From NCBI GenBank assembly GCA_036397065.1, contig DASWJP010000108.1:1-29732 (forward strand): 29,732 bases of DNA. Direction: 5' to 3'. Below, in pieces: positions 16,163 through 25,152 of the stretch. The notes beneath the pieces were generated by a model. The model saw nothing but the letters and a program-made list of their open reading frames with translations. It was not told where the DNA came from and searched no databases. How positions within the stretch are numbered: the stretch's first letter is position 1; each line of letters begins with the position of its first letter. This DNA comes from JAJFGI01 sp036397065. Its GTDB lineage: Bacteria > Pseudomonadota > Alphaproteobacteria > Kiloniellales > J153. The position numbers were made by a program, and so were the translations under genes.

Positions 16163-16620
16163 ATTGTGGACGGGGCATTTGAGGGTGGCGGGCCGTACAG
16201 GTCCCGGGCGCGGGCTTCGAAGGCGCCGACCATGCGGCGCACCGCCTCGTGAAACAGGACCTGGATGACCTTCTGCAAGAGCCGAGAGCGAAACTCGAAT
16301 TCAACAAAAAAGTCGATCATGCAGCCGCGCGGGTGCGCCTCGAAGAGCCAATGGTTGGTCAGGTATTTGAACGGCCCTTCCGCATAGGACACGTCGATGC
16401 GATGGCCCTCCCGGTCGAGCTTCACCCGGCTGACAAATCGCTCGCGGAACATCTTGAAGCCGATGACCATTTCCGAAACCAGGCAGTCGTCCGAGCGTTC
16501 GGTGATACGCGTGGCCACGCACCAGGGCAGGAACTCCGGATACCGCTCGATGTCGGCGACCAGGTCGAAAAGCTGTTGCGGCGTGTAGGGCAGAACCCGC
16601 CGTTCCGAATGGGTCGGCAT
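16159..16620 (-). CDS. RatA/Coq10-like START-domain protein
   Basis: A 153-residue single-domain protein of the polyketide cyclase/START (Coq10p, RatA) family. Typical segments are the N-terminal RVLPYTPQQLFDLVADIERYPEFLPWC and the central EGPFKYLTNHWLFEAHPRGC, with the C-terminal helix LLQKVIQVLFHEAVRRMVGAFEARA that closes the lipid-binding pocket. In mitochondria and probably alphaproteobacteria the family binds ubiquinone and supports respiration. The name RatA comes from an E. coli report of a ribosome-association toxin. I favour the quinone-binding role, by its place directly after lipA (12 bases) and the PDH genes. Confidence 0.9.
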   Translation of the reverse strand: MPTHSERRVLPYTPQQLFDLVADIERYPEFLPWCVATRITERSDDCLVSEMVIGFKMFRERFVSRVKLDREGHRIDVSYAEGPFKYLTNHWLFEAHPRGCMIDFFVEFEFRSRLLQKVIQVLFHEAVRRMVGAFEARARDLYGPPPSNAPSTI

Positions 16621-16632
16621 CGCGGCCCGTGA

Positions 16633-17583
16633 CTATCCGGCGTTGGCCGCCAGCAACGCCGCGCGCGCCGCACGCAGGCGGCGGAAGTCGTCGCCGGCAT
16701 GATAGGACGAACGGGTCAGCGGTGTGGCCGAAACCATGAGGAAGCCCTTGGCATAGGCCTTGGCTTCGAGACTCTTGAATTCCTCAGGCGTGACGAAGCG
16801 ATCGATGACGTGATGCTTGCGCGTCGGTTGCAGGTATTGGCCGATGGTCAGGAAATCCACGTTGGCGGCGCGCAGGTCGTCCATCACCTGCAAGACTTCG
16901 GATTCCGTTTCGCCCAGGCCGACCATCATGCCCGACTTGGTGAACAGGCTGGGCTCCAACTCCTTGACCTGATCGAGCAGGCGCAGGGATTGGAAATAGC
17001 GCGCCCCCGGCCGCACGGACGGATACAGGCGCGGCACGGTTTCCAGGTTGTGATTGAACACATCCGGCCGCGCTGCCACCACCACCTCGGCCGCTCCATC
17101 CTTGCGCAGGAAATCGGGCGTAAGCACCTCGATGGTGGTCGCCGGCGTGGTCGCGCGGATGGCGCTGATCACCGCGGCGAAATGCGCCGCCCCTCCGTCT
17201 TCCAGATCGTCGCGGTCGACCGAGGTCACCACCACATGCTCCAGGCCCAATTGCGCCACCGCCGCGGCCACGTTGGTCGGCTCGAACGGATCCAGGGCGC
17301 CGGGCTTGCCGGTGGCGACATTGCAGAAGGCGCAAGCGCGGGTGCACACCTCGCCCATGATCATCATGGTGGCGTGCTTCTTGGCCCAGCATTCGCCGAT
17401 GTTCGGGCAGGCCGCTTCCTCGCACACGGTGCTCAGCTTGTTGTCGCGCATGATCTTGCGCGTCGCGTGATACGCGGGCGACGTCGGCGCCTTGACCCGG
17501 ATCCACGCCGGCTTGCGCTGGATCGGATTGTCCGGCTTGTGTGCCTTCTCCGGATGGCGAAGCTTGATGTCGGTGGTGGTCAT
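16633..17583 (-). CDS. lipA: Lipoyl synthase
   Basis: A 316-residue radical-SAM enzyme that inserts two sulfurs into protein-bound octanoyl groups, making the lipoyl cofactor of PdhB, PdhC and related proteins. The auxiliary cluster cysteines are C54, C59 and C65 (CEEAACPNIGEC) and the radical-SAM cysteines are C80, C84 and C87 (CTRACAFC). The C-terminal RSSYHAGDDF includes the conserved serine of the RSSY motif that completes the auxiliary cluster. Length is close to E. coli LipA (321). It lies 25 bases after lpdA in the same run, putting cofactor synthesis beside the enzyme that needs it. The octanoyltransferase lipB is not in the window. Confidence 0.98.
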   Translation of the reverse strand: MTTTDIKLRHPEKAHKPDNPIQRKPAWIRVKAPTSPAYHATRKIMRDNKLSTVCEEAACPNIGECWAKKHATMMIMGEVCTRACAFCNVATGKPGALDPFEPTNVAAAVAQLGLEHVVVTSVDRDDLEDGGAAHFAAVISAIRATTPATTIEVLTPDFLRKDGAAEVVVAARPDVFNHNLETVPRLYPSVRPGARYFQSLRLLDQVKELEPSLFTKSGMMVGLGETESEVLQVMDDLRAANVDFLTIGQYLQPTRKHHVIDRFVTPEEFKSLEAKAYAKGFLMVSATPLTRSSYHAGDDFRRLRAARAALLAANAG

Positions 17584-17608
17584 AGCGGTATCCTAGAGCC
17601 TCGATGCC

Positions 17609-19021
17609 CTAAAAATGGATGACCCGGCCGTAGGCGTCCAGCACGCTCTCGTGCATCATCTCGGAAAGGGTCGGATGCGGGAAGACCGTATGCATGAGAT
17701 CGGTCTCGGTTGTCTCCAGCTGCATGGCGATGGCGTAACCTTGTATCAGTTCCGTGACCTCGGCCCCAACCATGTGGGCACCCAGGAGTTCGCCGGTGGC
17801 GGCATCGAAGATGGTCTTGACCAGGCCCTGATCGTCGCCCAGGGCGATGGCCTTGCCGTTGCCCATGAAGGGGAAGCGGCCGACCTTGATCTTGCGTCCC
17901 GCCTCCTTCGCCTTGGCCTCGGTCAGGCCGATGCTGGCGACCTGCGGGTGGCAATAGGTGCAGCCGGGAATGCGGCGCACGTCGAGCGGGTGCACGTCCT
18001 TCTGCCCGGCCAGTTTCTCGACGCAGATGACGCCCTCGTGGCTGGCCTTGTGCGCCAGCCAGGGCGGGCCGGTCAGATCGCCGATGGCATAGACGCCCGG
18101 CTCGCCGGTGGCCATCCACTGGTCCGCGACCACGTGGGTCTTTTCGACTTTGATGGCGGTGCCCTCGAGGCCGATGTCCTCCACATTGCCGACGATACCG
18201 ACGGCGGAGATCACGCGCGACACGGTCAACTCGCTGGTCTTGCCCGCCGCCTCGATGGTGGCGGTCACGTCGTCCTTGCCCTTCTTCAGGCTTTTCACCG
18301 TGGCGCCGGTCATGATCTTGATGCCCTGCTTTTCGAAAGCCTTGTGGGCGAAGGCTGAAATCTCGTCGTCTTCCACCGGCAAGACGCGCGACAAGACCTC
18401 CGCCACCGTCACCTCGGCGCCCAGGGTGCGATAGAAGCTGGCGAACTCGATGCCGATGGCGCCGGAGCCGATGACCAGCAGGGATTTCGGCAGGGCTTCC
18501 GGAACCATGGCCTCCTTATAGGACCACACCAGTTTGCCGTCGGATTCCAGGCCGGGTAGTTGCCGCGCCCGGGCGCCGGTGGCCAGGATCACGTACTTGG
18601 CGGTCAGATCGGCCACACCCTTGCCGTCCTTGCTGACCGCCACCTTGCGCGCCGTGCCCGCCTTGCCGTCCAGGCGGCCGTGGCCGTCGAAGACCGTCAC
18701 CTTGTTCTTCTTCAGCAGATGCTTGACCCCGGCGTTCAGGCGCCCGGCGACGGTGCGCGACCGCTTGACCACCTTGGCCAGATCGATGCTCGGCTCCTTC
18801 ACGGACAGGCCATAGTCGCCGGCATGAGTCATGTAGTGATAAATCTCGGACGTGCGCAGCAGCGCCTTGGTCGGGATGCAGCCCCAGTTCAGGCAGATGC
18901 CGCCCAGATGCTCGCGCTCCACCACGGCCACCTTACCGCCCAACTGAGCGGCACGAATGGCCGCTACGTAGCCGCCCGGCCCGCCGCCCACGATGATCAG
19001 GTCGAAATTGGTTTCGGCCAT
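17609..19021 (-). CDS. lpdA: Dihydrolipoyl dehydrogenase (E3)
   Basis: A 470-residue flavoprotein that reoxidises dihydrolipoyl groups with NAD+ in the pyruvate dehydrogenase complex, and possibly in other 2-oxoacid complexes. FAD-binding GGGPGGYVAA lies at 12-21, the redox disulfide C43-C48 in GGICLNWGCIP, the NAD-binding GSGAIGIEFASFY about mid-protein, and the C-terminal active-site segment HTVFPHPTLSEMM contributes the catalytic His. The frame stays open upstream through the cupin gene; I chose the ATG at 19021, which gives the family start (MAETNFDLIIVGGG) and follows a GGATCGGGAG ribosome site. Length matches E. coli Lpd (474). It begins 17 bases after the cupin. Confidence 0.98.
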   Translation of the reverse strand: MAETNFDLIIVGGGPGGYVAAIRAAQLGGKVAVVEREHLGGICLNWGCIPTKALLRTSEIYHYMTHAGDYGLSVKEPSIDLAKVVKRSRTVAGRLNAGVKHLLKKNKVTVFDGHGRLDGKAGTARKVAVSKDGKGVADLTAKYVILATGARARQLPGLESDGKLVWSYKEAMVPEALPKSLLVIGSGAIGIEFASFYRTLGAEVTVAEVLSRVLPVEDDEISAFAHKAFEKQGIKIMTGATVKSLKKGKDDVTATIEAAGKTSELTVSRVISAVGIVGNVEDIGLEGTAIKVEKTHVVADQWMATGEPGVYAIGDLTGPPWLAHKASHEGVICVEKLAGQKDVHPLDVRRIPGCTYCHPQVASIGLTEAKAKEAGRKIKVGRFPFMGNGKAIALGDDQGLVKTIFDAATGELLGAHMVGAEVTELIQGYAIAMQLETTETDLMHTVFPHPTLSEMMHESVLDAYGRVIHF

Positions 19022-19038
19022 GAACTCCCGATCCTTTA

Positions 19039-19398
19039 CTAAAGCCGCTCCGGCTCGCGCACCGTGCGCGCCTCTTCCACCTGGCCGGTGTTGATGACGC
19101 CCTTGCGCTCGAACAACAGCACCTGGCATTCCTCCGCCGCGGTCGGCTGATGCTCGACCCCCTTGGGCACAACGAAAAACTCGCCCGGTGCCAAATCGAC
19201 AGCCCCGTCGCGCAGGCGAATGGTCATCTGTCCGGCGACCACCAGGAACATCTCGTCATCATCTTCATGCGCATGCCAAACGAAGTCACCCTGTAGCTTC
19301 ACCAGCTTGATCTCGTAGTCATCGACCGCGCCGACAACCTTGGGACTCCACTGCTCGGTGAACAGGGCCAATTTGTCGGCAATATTGACCTTGTGCAT
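19039..19398 (-). CDS. Small single-domain cupin protein
   Basis: A 119-residue single cupin. Cupin motif 1 is seen as VWHAHEDDDEMFLVVAGQM (metal ligands expected from the two His, a Glu and a later His), and motif 2 as APGEFFVVPKGVEHQP, which supplies the last His. The set is complete enough to bind a metal. The substrate is unknown; such small cupins can be enzymes, sugar or metabolite binders, or stress proteins. It sits between pdhC (10 bases before) and lpdA (17 bases after), so it is made with the pyruvate dehydrogenase complex. It is not a known subunit. The Shine-Dalgarno is weak (AGGG). Confidence 0.87.
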   Translation of the reverse strand: MHKVNIADKLALFTEQWSPKVVGAVDDYEIKLVKLQGDFVWHAHEDDDEMFLVVAGQMTIRLRDGAVDLAPGEFFVVPKGVEHQPTAAEECQVLLFERKGVINTGQVEEARTVREPERL

Positions 19399-19408
19399 GG
19401 GGTGAACC

Positions 19409-20713
19409 CTACAGCAACATCGCCGGCGGATACTCGATCAGCTTCTTGAAGGCGGCCAGGAATTCGGCGCCGATGGCGCCGTCCACAACCCGGTGATCGA
19501 CCGAAAGAGTGCAACTCATCACCGTGGCCACCGCCAAGGCGCCGTCCTTGACCACCGGCTGCTGCTCGCCGGCGCCGACGGCCAGGATACATCCCTGCGG
19601 CGGATTGATGATGGCGGCGAAGTCGCGCACCCCGAACATGCCCAGATTGGAGACCGAGAACGTGCCGCCCTGGTATTCCTCCGGCTTCAGCTTGCCGTCG
19701 CGGGCGCGGCCGGCCAAATCCTTCATCTCGCGGGAAATGATCGCCAGGCCCTTGCCTTCCGCCGCCTTGATGATGGGCGTGATCAGGCCGTTGGGTGTCG
19801 CTACCGCCACCGAGATATCGGCGTGGTCATAAAGCAGGATGCCGCTATCGTCCCACGATGCATTCGCCGCCGGCACCTGCTTCAGCGCCAAGGCGGCGGC
19901 GCGGATGACGAAATCGTTGACCGAGATTTTCAGATCCTCGAAGCGGCCGTTGATCTCCTTGCGCACGCGCAGAAGCTCGTCGATGCGGCAATCAACGGTC
20001 AGATAGAAATGCGGGACCGTCTGCTTGGCCTCGGTCAGACGCCGGGCGATGACCTTGCGCATGCCGCTGAGAGGTTCCTGGCGATACGTCATGCCCAGTA
20101 GATCGGCCAGGGCCTTTGCGCCCGGACCGGCGGCCACGGGTGCCACGGCCACGCCGGGCGCGCCAGGAGCCGCCGCCGGAGCCCACTTAGGCGCGCCGCC
20201 GCTGAGCGCGCTTTCGATATCCCGCTTGATGATCCGGCCCTGCGGACCGCTGCCACGCAGGGCAGCCAGGTCAAGACCGGATTGCTGGGCCATGCGCCGG
20301 GCCAAGGGGCTGGCGGAGATGCGTTCGCCATCCATGCGTGCCGGAGCGGCGGCCGGCGGTGCGGCCGCGGTTGCCGGCGCGGATGCAGGCGCCGCCGCTT
20401 GCGGTGCCGGTTTGGCGGCGGCAGGTGTGGGCGCGGATTTTGGCGTAGTCTTGAGGGCGGACTTGTCCTCCCCCTCCTCCAACAGAACGGCAATGATGTT
20501 GTTGACCGGGACGCCTTCCGTACCTTCGGCGATGACTATCTGGCCGAGGATGCCTTCATCCACGGCCTCGATTTCCATGGTCGCCTTGTCGGTCTCGATC
20601 TCGGCCAGAACGTCGCCGGACTTCACCGGGTCGCCTTCTTTCATATGCCACTTGGCCAGCTTGCCTTCGGTCATGGTCGGCGACAGGGCGGGCATGAGGA
20701 TGTTGATCGGCAT
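19409..20713 (-). CDS. pdhC: Pyruvate dehydrogenase E2, dihydrolipoyl acetyltransferase
   Basis: A 434-residue E2 core protein that carries acetyl groups on a lipoyl arm to CoA. One lipoyl domain (1-80) has the modified lysine K43 in IETDKATME. An Ala/Pro linker (about 85-130) follows, then the E1/E3-binding domain (ISASPLARRMAQQSGLDLAALRGSGPQGRI), a second Ala/Pro linker, and the acyltransferase domain to the end, with catalytic H407 and D411 in SVDHRVVDG. Layout and size are standard for alphaproteobacteria. The lipoyl domain is a close copy of the one on PdhB. It starts 24 bases after pdhB with a GAAGGGA element. Confidence 0.98.
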   Translation of the reverse strand: MPINILMPALSPTMTEGKLAKWHMKEGDPVKSGDVLAEIETDKATMEIEAVDEGILGQIVIAEGTEGVPVNNIIAVLLEEGEDKSALKTTPKSAPTPAAAKPAPQAAAPASAPATAAAPPAAAPARMDGERISASPLARRMAQQSGLDLAALRGSGPQGRIIKRDIESALSGGAPKWAPAAAPGAPGVAVAPVAAGPGAKALADLLGMTYRQEPLSGMRKVIARRLTEAKQTVPHFYLTVDCRIDELLRVRKEINGRFEDLKISVNDFVIRAAALALKQVPAANASWDDSGILLYDHADISVAVATPNGLITPIIKAAEGKGLAIISREMKDLAGRARDGKLKPEEYQGGTFSVSNLGMFGVRDFAAIINPPQGCILAVGAGEQQPVVKDGALAVATVMSCTLSVDHRVVDGAIGAEFLAAFKKLIEYPPAMLL

Positions 20714-20737
20714 GGAGGTCGTTCCCTTCGCAACCGG

Positions 20738-22120
<1,383 letters not shown>

Positions 22121-22156
22121 GTTCCCTCCGGCGATACGGTCATGGGGTGCCGGCGC

Positions 22157-23215
22157 TCACGCCTCGGCGTAGATATCGGTGAACAACTCGGAAACATCCG
22201 GTTCCGGGCTGTTCTGGGCAAACTCTGCGGCCTCGGAGACGATGTCCTTGATCTTGCGGTCAATCTCCTTCAGCACCGCCTCGTCGGTGACCTTGTGCTC
22301 CAGCAAGGCCACGCGAAGACGTTCGATCGGATCGCGCTCTTGGCGCATTTTCTGCACCTCTTCCTTGGAGCGGTACTTCGCCGGATCGGACATGGAATGG
22401 CCCCGGTAGCGGTAGGTCAGCATTTCCAGGATCTGCGGCCCCTTGCCGGCGCGCGCCTGGGCCACTGCCTTGCGGCCGGCCTCGCGCACCGCCAGGACAT
22501 CCATGCCGTCCACTTGAACACCCGGAATGCCGTAGGCCTGGCCACGATGATACAGATCGGTCCGGGCCGAGGCCCGTTCCAGGCTGGTGCCCATGGCGTA
22601 CTTGTTGTTCTCGATCACATAGACAACCGGCAGCTTCCACAGCGCCGCCATGTTGAAGGACTCATAGACTTGGCCCTGGTTGACCGCGCCGTCGCCCAGG
22701 TAGGTCAGGCTGACCGCCGCCTCGTTCTTGTATTTCTGCGCGAAGGCCAGTCCGGTGCCCAGCGGCACCTGGGCGCCGACGATGCCGTGTCCGCCGTAAA
22801 AGCCCTTCTCCTGGCTGAACATGTGCATGGAGCCGCCCTTGCCGCGGGAGTAGCCGCCGCTTCGTCCGGTCAACTCGGCCATGACGCCCTTGGCCTCCAT
22901 GCCGCAAGCGAGCATGTGCCCATGATCGCGATACGAGGTGATGACCGTGTCGCCCGGCTCGATCGACGCCTGCATACCGACGACCACCGCTTCCTGCCCG
23001 ACATAGAGATGGCAGAACCCGCCGATCAGGCCCATGCCGTACATCTGCCCGGCCTTTTCTTCGAAACGGCGGATGCTCAGCATCTCGCGGTAGAGCTCCA
23101 GGAGCTCCTCGCGGTTGGCCACGGTCACGTCTGGCCCGGCCTTGCTCCGCTTCGCCGACTTCTTGACAGCGGGTGCGGCCTTGCTCTTGCTGGGTTTCGC
23201 GGCCTGCGTCGCCAT
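22157..23215 (-). CDS. pdhA: Pyruvate dehydrogenase E1 alpha subunit
   Basis: A 352-residue thiamine-diphosphate subunit that with PdhB decarboxylates pyruvate. A Lys/Ala-rich tail covers residues 1-35 (ATQAAKPSKSKAAPAVKKSA), typical of the alphaproteobacterial type and perhaps used to dock on E2. The E1 fold follows: FCHLYVGQEAVVVGM, then the ThDP/Mg motif beginning GDGAVNQGQVYES and ending VIENN, and the phosphorylation-loop equivalent YRYRGHSMSDPAKYRSKEE. An upstream frame extension to 23305 is rejected because the ATG at 23215 has a GGGAG element and the promoter lies inside the extension. It heads the pdhA-pdhB-pdhC-cupin-lpdA-lipA run. Confidence 0.98.
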   Translation of the reverse strand: MATQAAKPSKSKAAPAVKKSAKRSKAGPDVTVANREELLELYREMLSIRRFEEKAGQMYGMGLIGGFCHLYVGQEAVVVGMQASIEPGDTVITSYRDHGHMLACGMEAKGVMAELTGRSGGYSRGKGGSMHMFSQEKGFYGGHGIVGAQVPLGTGLAFAQKYKNEAAVSLTYLGDGAVNQGQVYESFNMAALWKLPVVYVIENNKYAMGTSLERASARTDLYHRGQAYGIPGVQVDGMDVLAVREAGRKAVAQARAGKGPQILEMLTYRYRGHSMSDPAKYRSKEEVQKMRQERDPIERLRVALLEHKVTDEAVLKEIDRKIKDIVSEAAEFAQNSPEPDVSELFTDIYAEA

Positions 23216-23276
23216 GGCAACTCCCGATCTTTGCGGCCCGCGCACCGGAGCTTCCGATCGCAGCCATAAAGAGCGG

Positions 23277-23305
23277 AGAATAGACGAAAACCGCCTATCC
23301 TGCAA
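23277..23305 (-). promoter_or_regulatory. Candidate sigma-70 promoter of the pdh operon
   Basis: On the minus strand: -35 TTGCAG (23300-23305), a 17-base spacer, and -10 TATTCT (23277-23282). Transcription would begin near 23270, about 55 bases before the pdhA ATG. It is one of the best promoter matches in the window, and the AT-rich palindromic stretch directly upstream of the -35 could act as an UP element or operator. Confidence 0.55.
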
Positions 23306-23309
23306 TGGA

Positions 23310-23350
23310 AGCTAATTTATTGAGAAATAACAATAAGTATATAAATAGCT
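23310..23350. promoter_or_regulatory. AT-rich imperfect palindrome abutting the pdhA -35
   Basis: AGCTAATTTAT (23310-23320) is mirrored by ATAAATAGCT (23341-23350), a near-perfect inverted repeat with one unpaired A, separated by 20 AT-rich bases. The AT-rich stretch continues to about 23367, where TTAATTA occurs. It stands out sharply from the GC-rich surroundings and lies 5-45 bases upstream of the proposed -35, where activators or the RNA polymerase alpha subunit bind. A regulator is not identified. Confidence 0.45.
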
Positions 23351-23384
23351 TGTTTTTAGTTAATTACGAGAAGTGCGGCGCCAG

Positions 23385-23720
23385 CTACTGGGGTATCGTC
23401 CCCCGCCCGTTCGGCAGCAGGATGATCACCTCGTCGTCCCGTCCATAGTTCAAGACCTCGTGCGCCCGCTCCTCCAGCATGTCCAGATCCAGGCCATCCC
23501 GGGCCAGCAAGTCGACCCGCCGCTGCAGATCGGCGCGGGTAGCGGTCAAGGCCGTCTGCGTGGCACGGGCCTCGGCCAGCTCGTGTTTGACGGACACCCA
23601 GGCAAGCAGGCCGCGTTCGCCCTGCACCGCGTGATAGGCGAAATAGGCGACCAGGCAAAAGATCAACACCGGCGGTGCGATCAGCCGGGCCCTGTCCCTG
23701 ACTTCGTGAAAGATGGCCAT
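23385..23720 (-). CDS. ftsB: Septum formation initiator, FtsB/DivIC family
   Basis: A 111-residue bitopic division protein of the FtsB/DivIC family, part of the FtsQLB complex that licenses septal wall synthesis. A short cytoplasmic N-terminus is followed by one membrane segment at about 13-33 (LIAPPVLIFCLVAYFAYHAV), a periplasmic coiled coil at about 45-80, and the family's conserved LARDGLDLDMLEERAHEVLNYGRDDE. I start at the ATG at 23720; an in-frame GTG at 23729 would add three residues. It follows eno by about 130 bases, an order shared with many proteobacteria. The interval holds three GANTC sites and a palindrome, so it probably has separate control. Confidence 0.93.
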   Translation of the reverse strand: MAIFHEVRDRARLIAPPVLIFCLVAYFAYHAVQGERGLLAWVSVKHELAEARATQTALTATRADLQRRVDLLARDGLDLDMLEERAHEVLNYGRDDEVIILLPNGRGTIPQ

Positions 23721-23730
23721 GACGGCCACC

Positions 23731-23788
23731 GAATCACAGTTGGATTCGCGGCGTCAATGAAAAAGTTTATGAAATTCCAACTAGATTC
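23731..23788. promoter_or_regulatory. Cluster of three GANTC sites upstream of ftsB
   Basis: GAATC at 23731-23735 and GATTC at 23743-23747 and 23784-23788: three GANTC sites within 58 bases just before ftsB. GANTC is methylated by CcrM in many alphaproteobacteria and is read by GcrA at division-gene promoters in Caulobacter. A TTGACG -35 candidate (23752-23757, minus) would put two of the sites in the spacer and -10 area; the -10 itself is poor. Confidence 0.4.
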
Positions 23789-23861
23789 GCGGCATGCCGC
23801 TGAAATGACTCAAGGTTCACGATTTGGACTCATGGGCCATATCAGCGCGGCGTCAACGAAA
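23747..23861. repeat. 16-bp near-identical direct repeat spanning the eno stop codon
   Basis: CGCGGCGTCAATGAAA (23747-23762) and CGCGGCGTCAACGAAA (23846-23861) differ at one base and lie 99 bases apart. The second copy includes the eno stop codon. The shorter GATTCGCGGC also recurs (23743-23752 and 23784-23793). It may be the trace of a small duplication at the end of eno, which also brought the TTGACG -35 candidate to ftsB. Confidence 0.5.
23789..23800. promoter_or_regulatory. 12-bp perfect palindrome between eno and ftsB
   Basis: GCGGCATGCCGC is its own reverse complement and directly abuts a GANTC site (23784-23788). No T tract follows on either strand, so a rho-independent terminator for eno is unlikely. 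It may be an operator or a short mRNA hairpin. Confidence 0.4.
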
Positions 23862-25124
23862 TCGGCTGCCACCATAGATGGCAACCGGCCCCAGATCTTC
23901 TTCGATGCGCAGGAGCTGGTTGTATTTCGCCAGCCGGTCGGAGCGGGACAAGGAACCGGTCTTGATCTGGCCGCAGTTGGTGGCCACCGCCAGATCGGCG
24001 ATGGTGGCATCCTCGGTCTCGCCGGAGCGGTGCGACATGACGGCGGCATAGGCGGCCTTGTGGGCCATATCCACGGCCTCCAACGTCTCGCTCAAAGTCC
24101 CGATCTGATTGACCTTGACCAGGATGGCGTTGGCCACGCTGCGGGAAATACCGTCGGCCAGGCGCGCCGGATTGGTGACGAACAGGTCGTCGCCGACCAG
24201 CTGCACCTTTTTGCCGACCGCCTTGGTCAGGGCCGACCAGCCATCCCAATCGTCCTCGGCCATGCCGTCCTCGACGGAAAAGATGGGATAGCGGGCGCAC
24301 AAGTCGCCCAGGTATTTCACCATGCCCGCCGCATCCAAGGACTTGTTCTCGCCGGCCAGGTGATATTTGCCCTTCTTGTAGAATTCAGTGGCGGCGCAAT
24401 CGAGGGCGAGCAGCACGTCCTCGCCCAGGCGGTAGCCGGCGCTTTCCACCGCCTTGGCGACGAAGCCCAGGGCCTCGTCCGTCGATCCCATGTTGGGGGC
24501 GAAGCCGCCCTCGTCGCCGACGTTGGTGTTGTGCCCGGCATCGGCCAGGCCGCGGCGCAACGCATGGAAGATTTCCGATCCGGCGCGTAATGCTTCGGCG
24601 AAGCTGGCGGCGCCGACCGGCGCGATCATGAATTCCTGGATGTCCAGGGCGTTGTCCGCATGGGCGCCGCCATTGATGATGTTCATCAGCGGCACCGGCA
24701 AGGTGCGCGCGGCAACCCCGCCCACATAGCGATACAGCGGCAGGCCCGCATCCTCGGCCGCCGCCTTGGCCACCGCCAGGCTGACACCGAGAATGGCATT
24801 GGCACCCAGCTTCCCCTTGTTCGGCGTATCGTCCAGGGCGCACATCAGCCGGTCGATGTTGCCTTGATCCTCGGCGTCCTGGCCGGCGAGCAGATCGAGC
24901 AGGTCGTGATTGACCGCTTCCACCGCCTGGCGCACGCCCTTGCCGCCATAGCGTTTCTTGTCGCCATCGCGCAGCTCCACCGCCTCGTGCTTGCCGGTCG
25001 AAGCGCCCGAAGGGACCGCCGCGCGCCCAAAGGCGCCGGTCTCCAAGGTCACCTCGACCTCGACCGTGGGATTGCCACGGGAATCCAGGATCTCGCGGCC
25101 TTTGATATCGATGATGGCGGTCAT
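23853..25124 (-). CDS. eno: Enolase
   Basis: A 423-residue enolase that interconverts 2-phosphoglycerate and phosphoenolpyruvate in glycolysis and serves the RNA degradosome in some bacteria. Clear family segments: REILDSRGNPTVEVEV at the N-terminus, FGRAAVPSGASTGKHEAVELRD (loop closing over the active site), NVGDEGGFAPN with the catalytic Glu, metal-binding SVEDGMAEDDWDGW, the LVKVNQIGTLSET lysine region, and VMSHRSGETED near the C-terminus. It is slightly shorter than E. coli enolase (432). A GACGGAG element precedes the ATG, 28 bases after kdsA. The C-terminus GGSRFR ends inside a repeated 16-bp sequence. Confidence 0.98.
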   Translation of the reverse strand: MTAIIDIKGREILDSRGNPTVEVEVTLETGAFGRAAVPSGASTGKHEAVELRDGDKKRYGGKGVRQAVEAVNHDLLDLLAGQDAEDQGNIDRLMCALDDTPNKGKLGANAILGVSLAVAKAAAEDAGLPLYRYVGGVAARTLPVPLMNIINGGAHADNALDIQEFMIAPVGAASFAEALRAGSEIFHALRRGLADAGHNTNVGDEGGFAPNMGSTDEALGFVAKAVESAGYRLGEDVLLALDCAATEFYKKGKYHLAGENKSLDAAGMVKYLGDLCARYPIFSVEDGMAEDDWDGWSALTKAVGKKVQLVGDDLFVTNPARLADGISRSVANAILVKVNQIGTLSETLEAVDMAHKAAYAAVMSHRSGETEDATIADLAVATNCGQIKTGSLSRSDRLAKYNQLLRIEEDLGPVAIYGGSRFR

Positions 25125-25152
25125 TTCCGCAGTTGCTCCGTCAATGGGGCGA

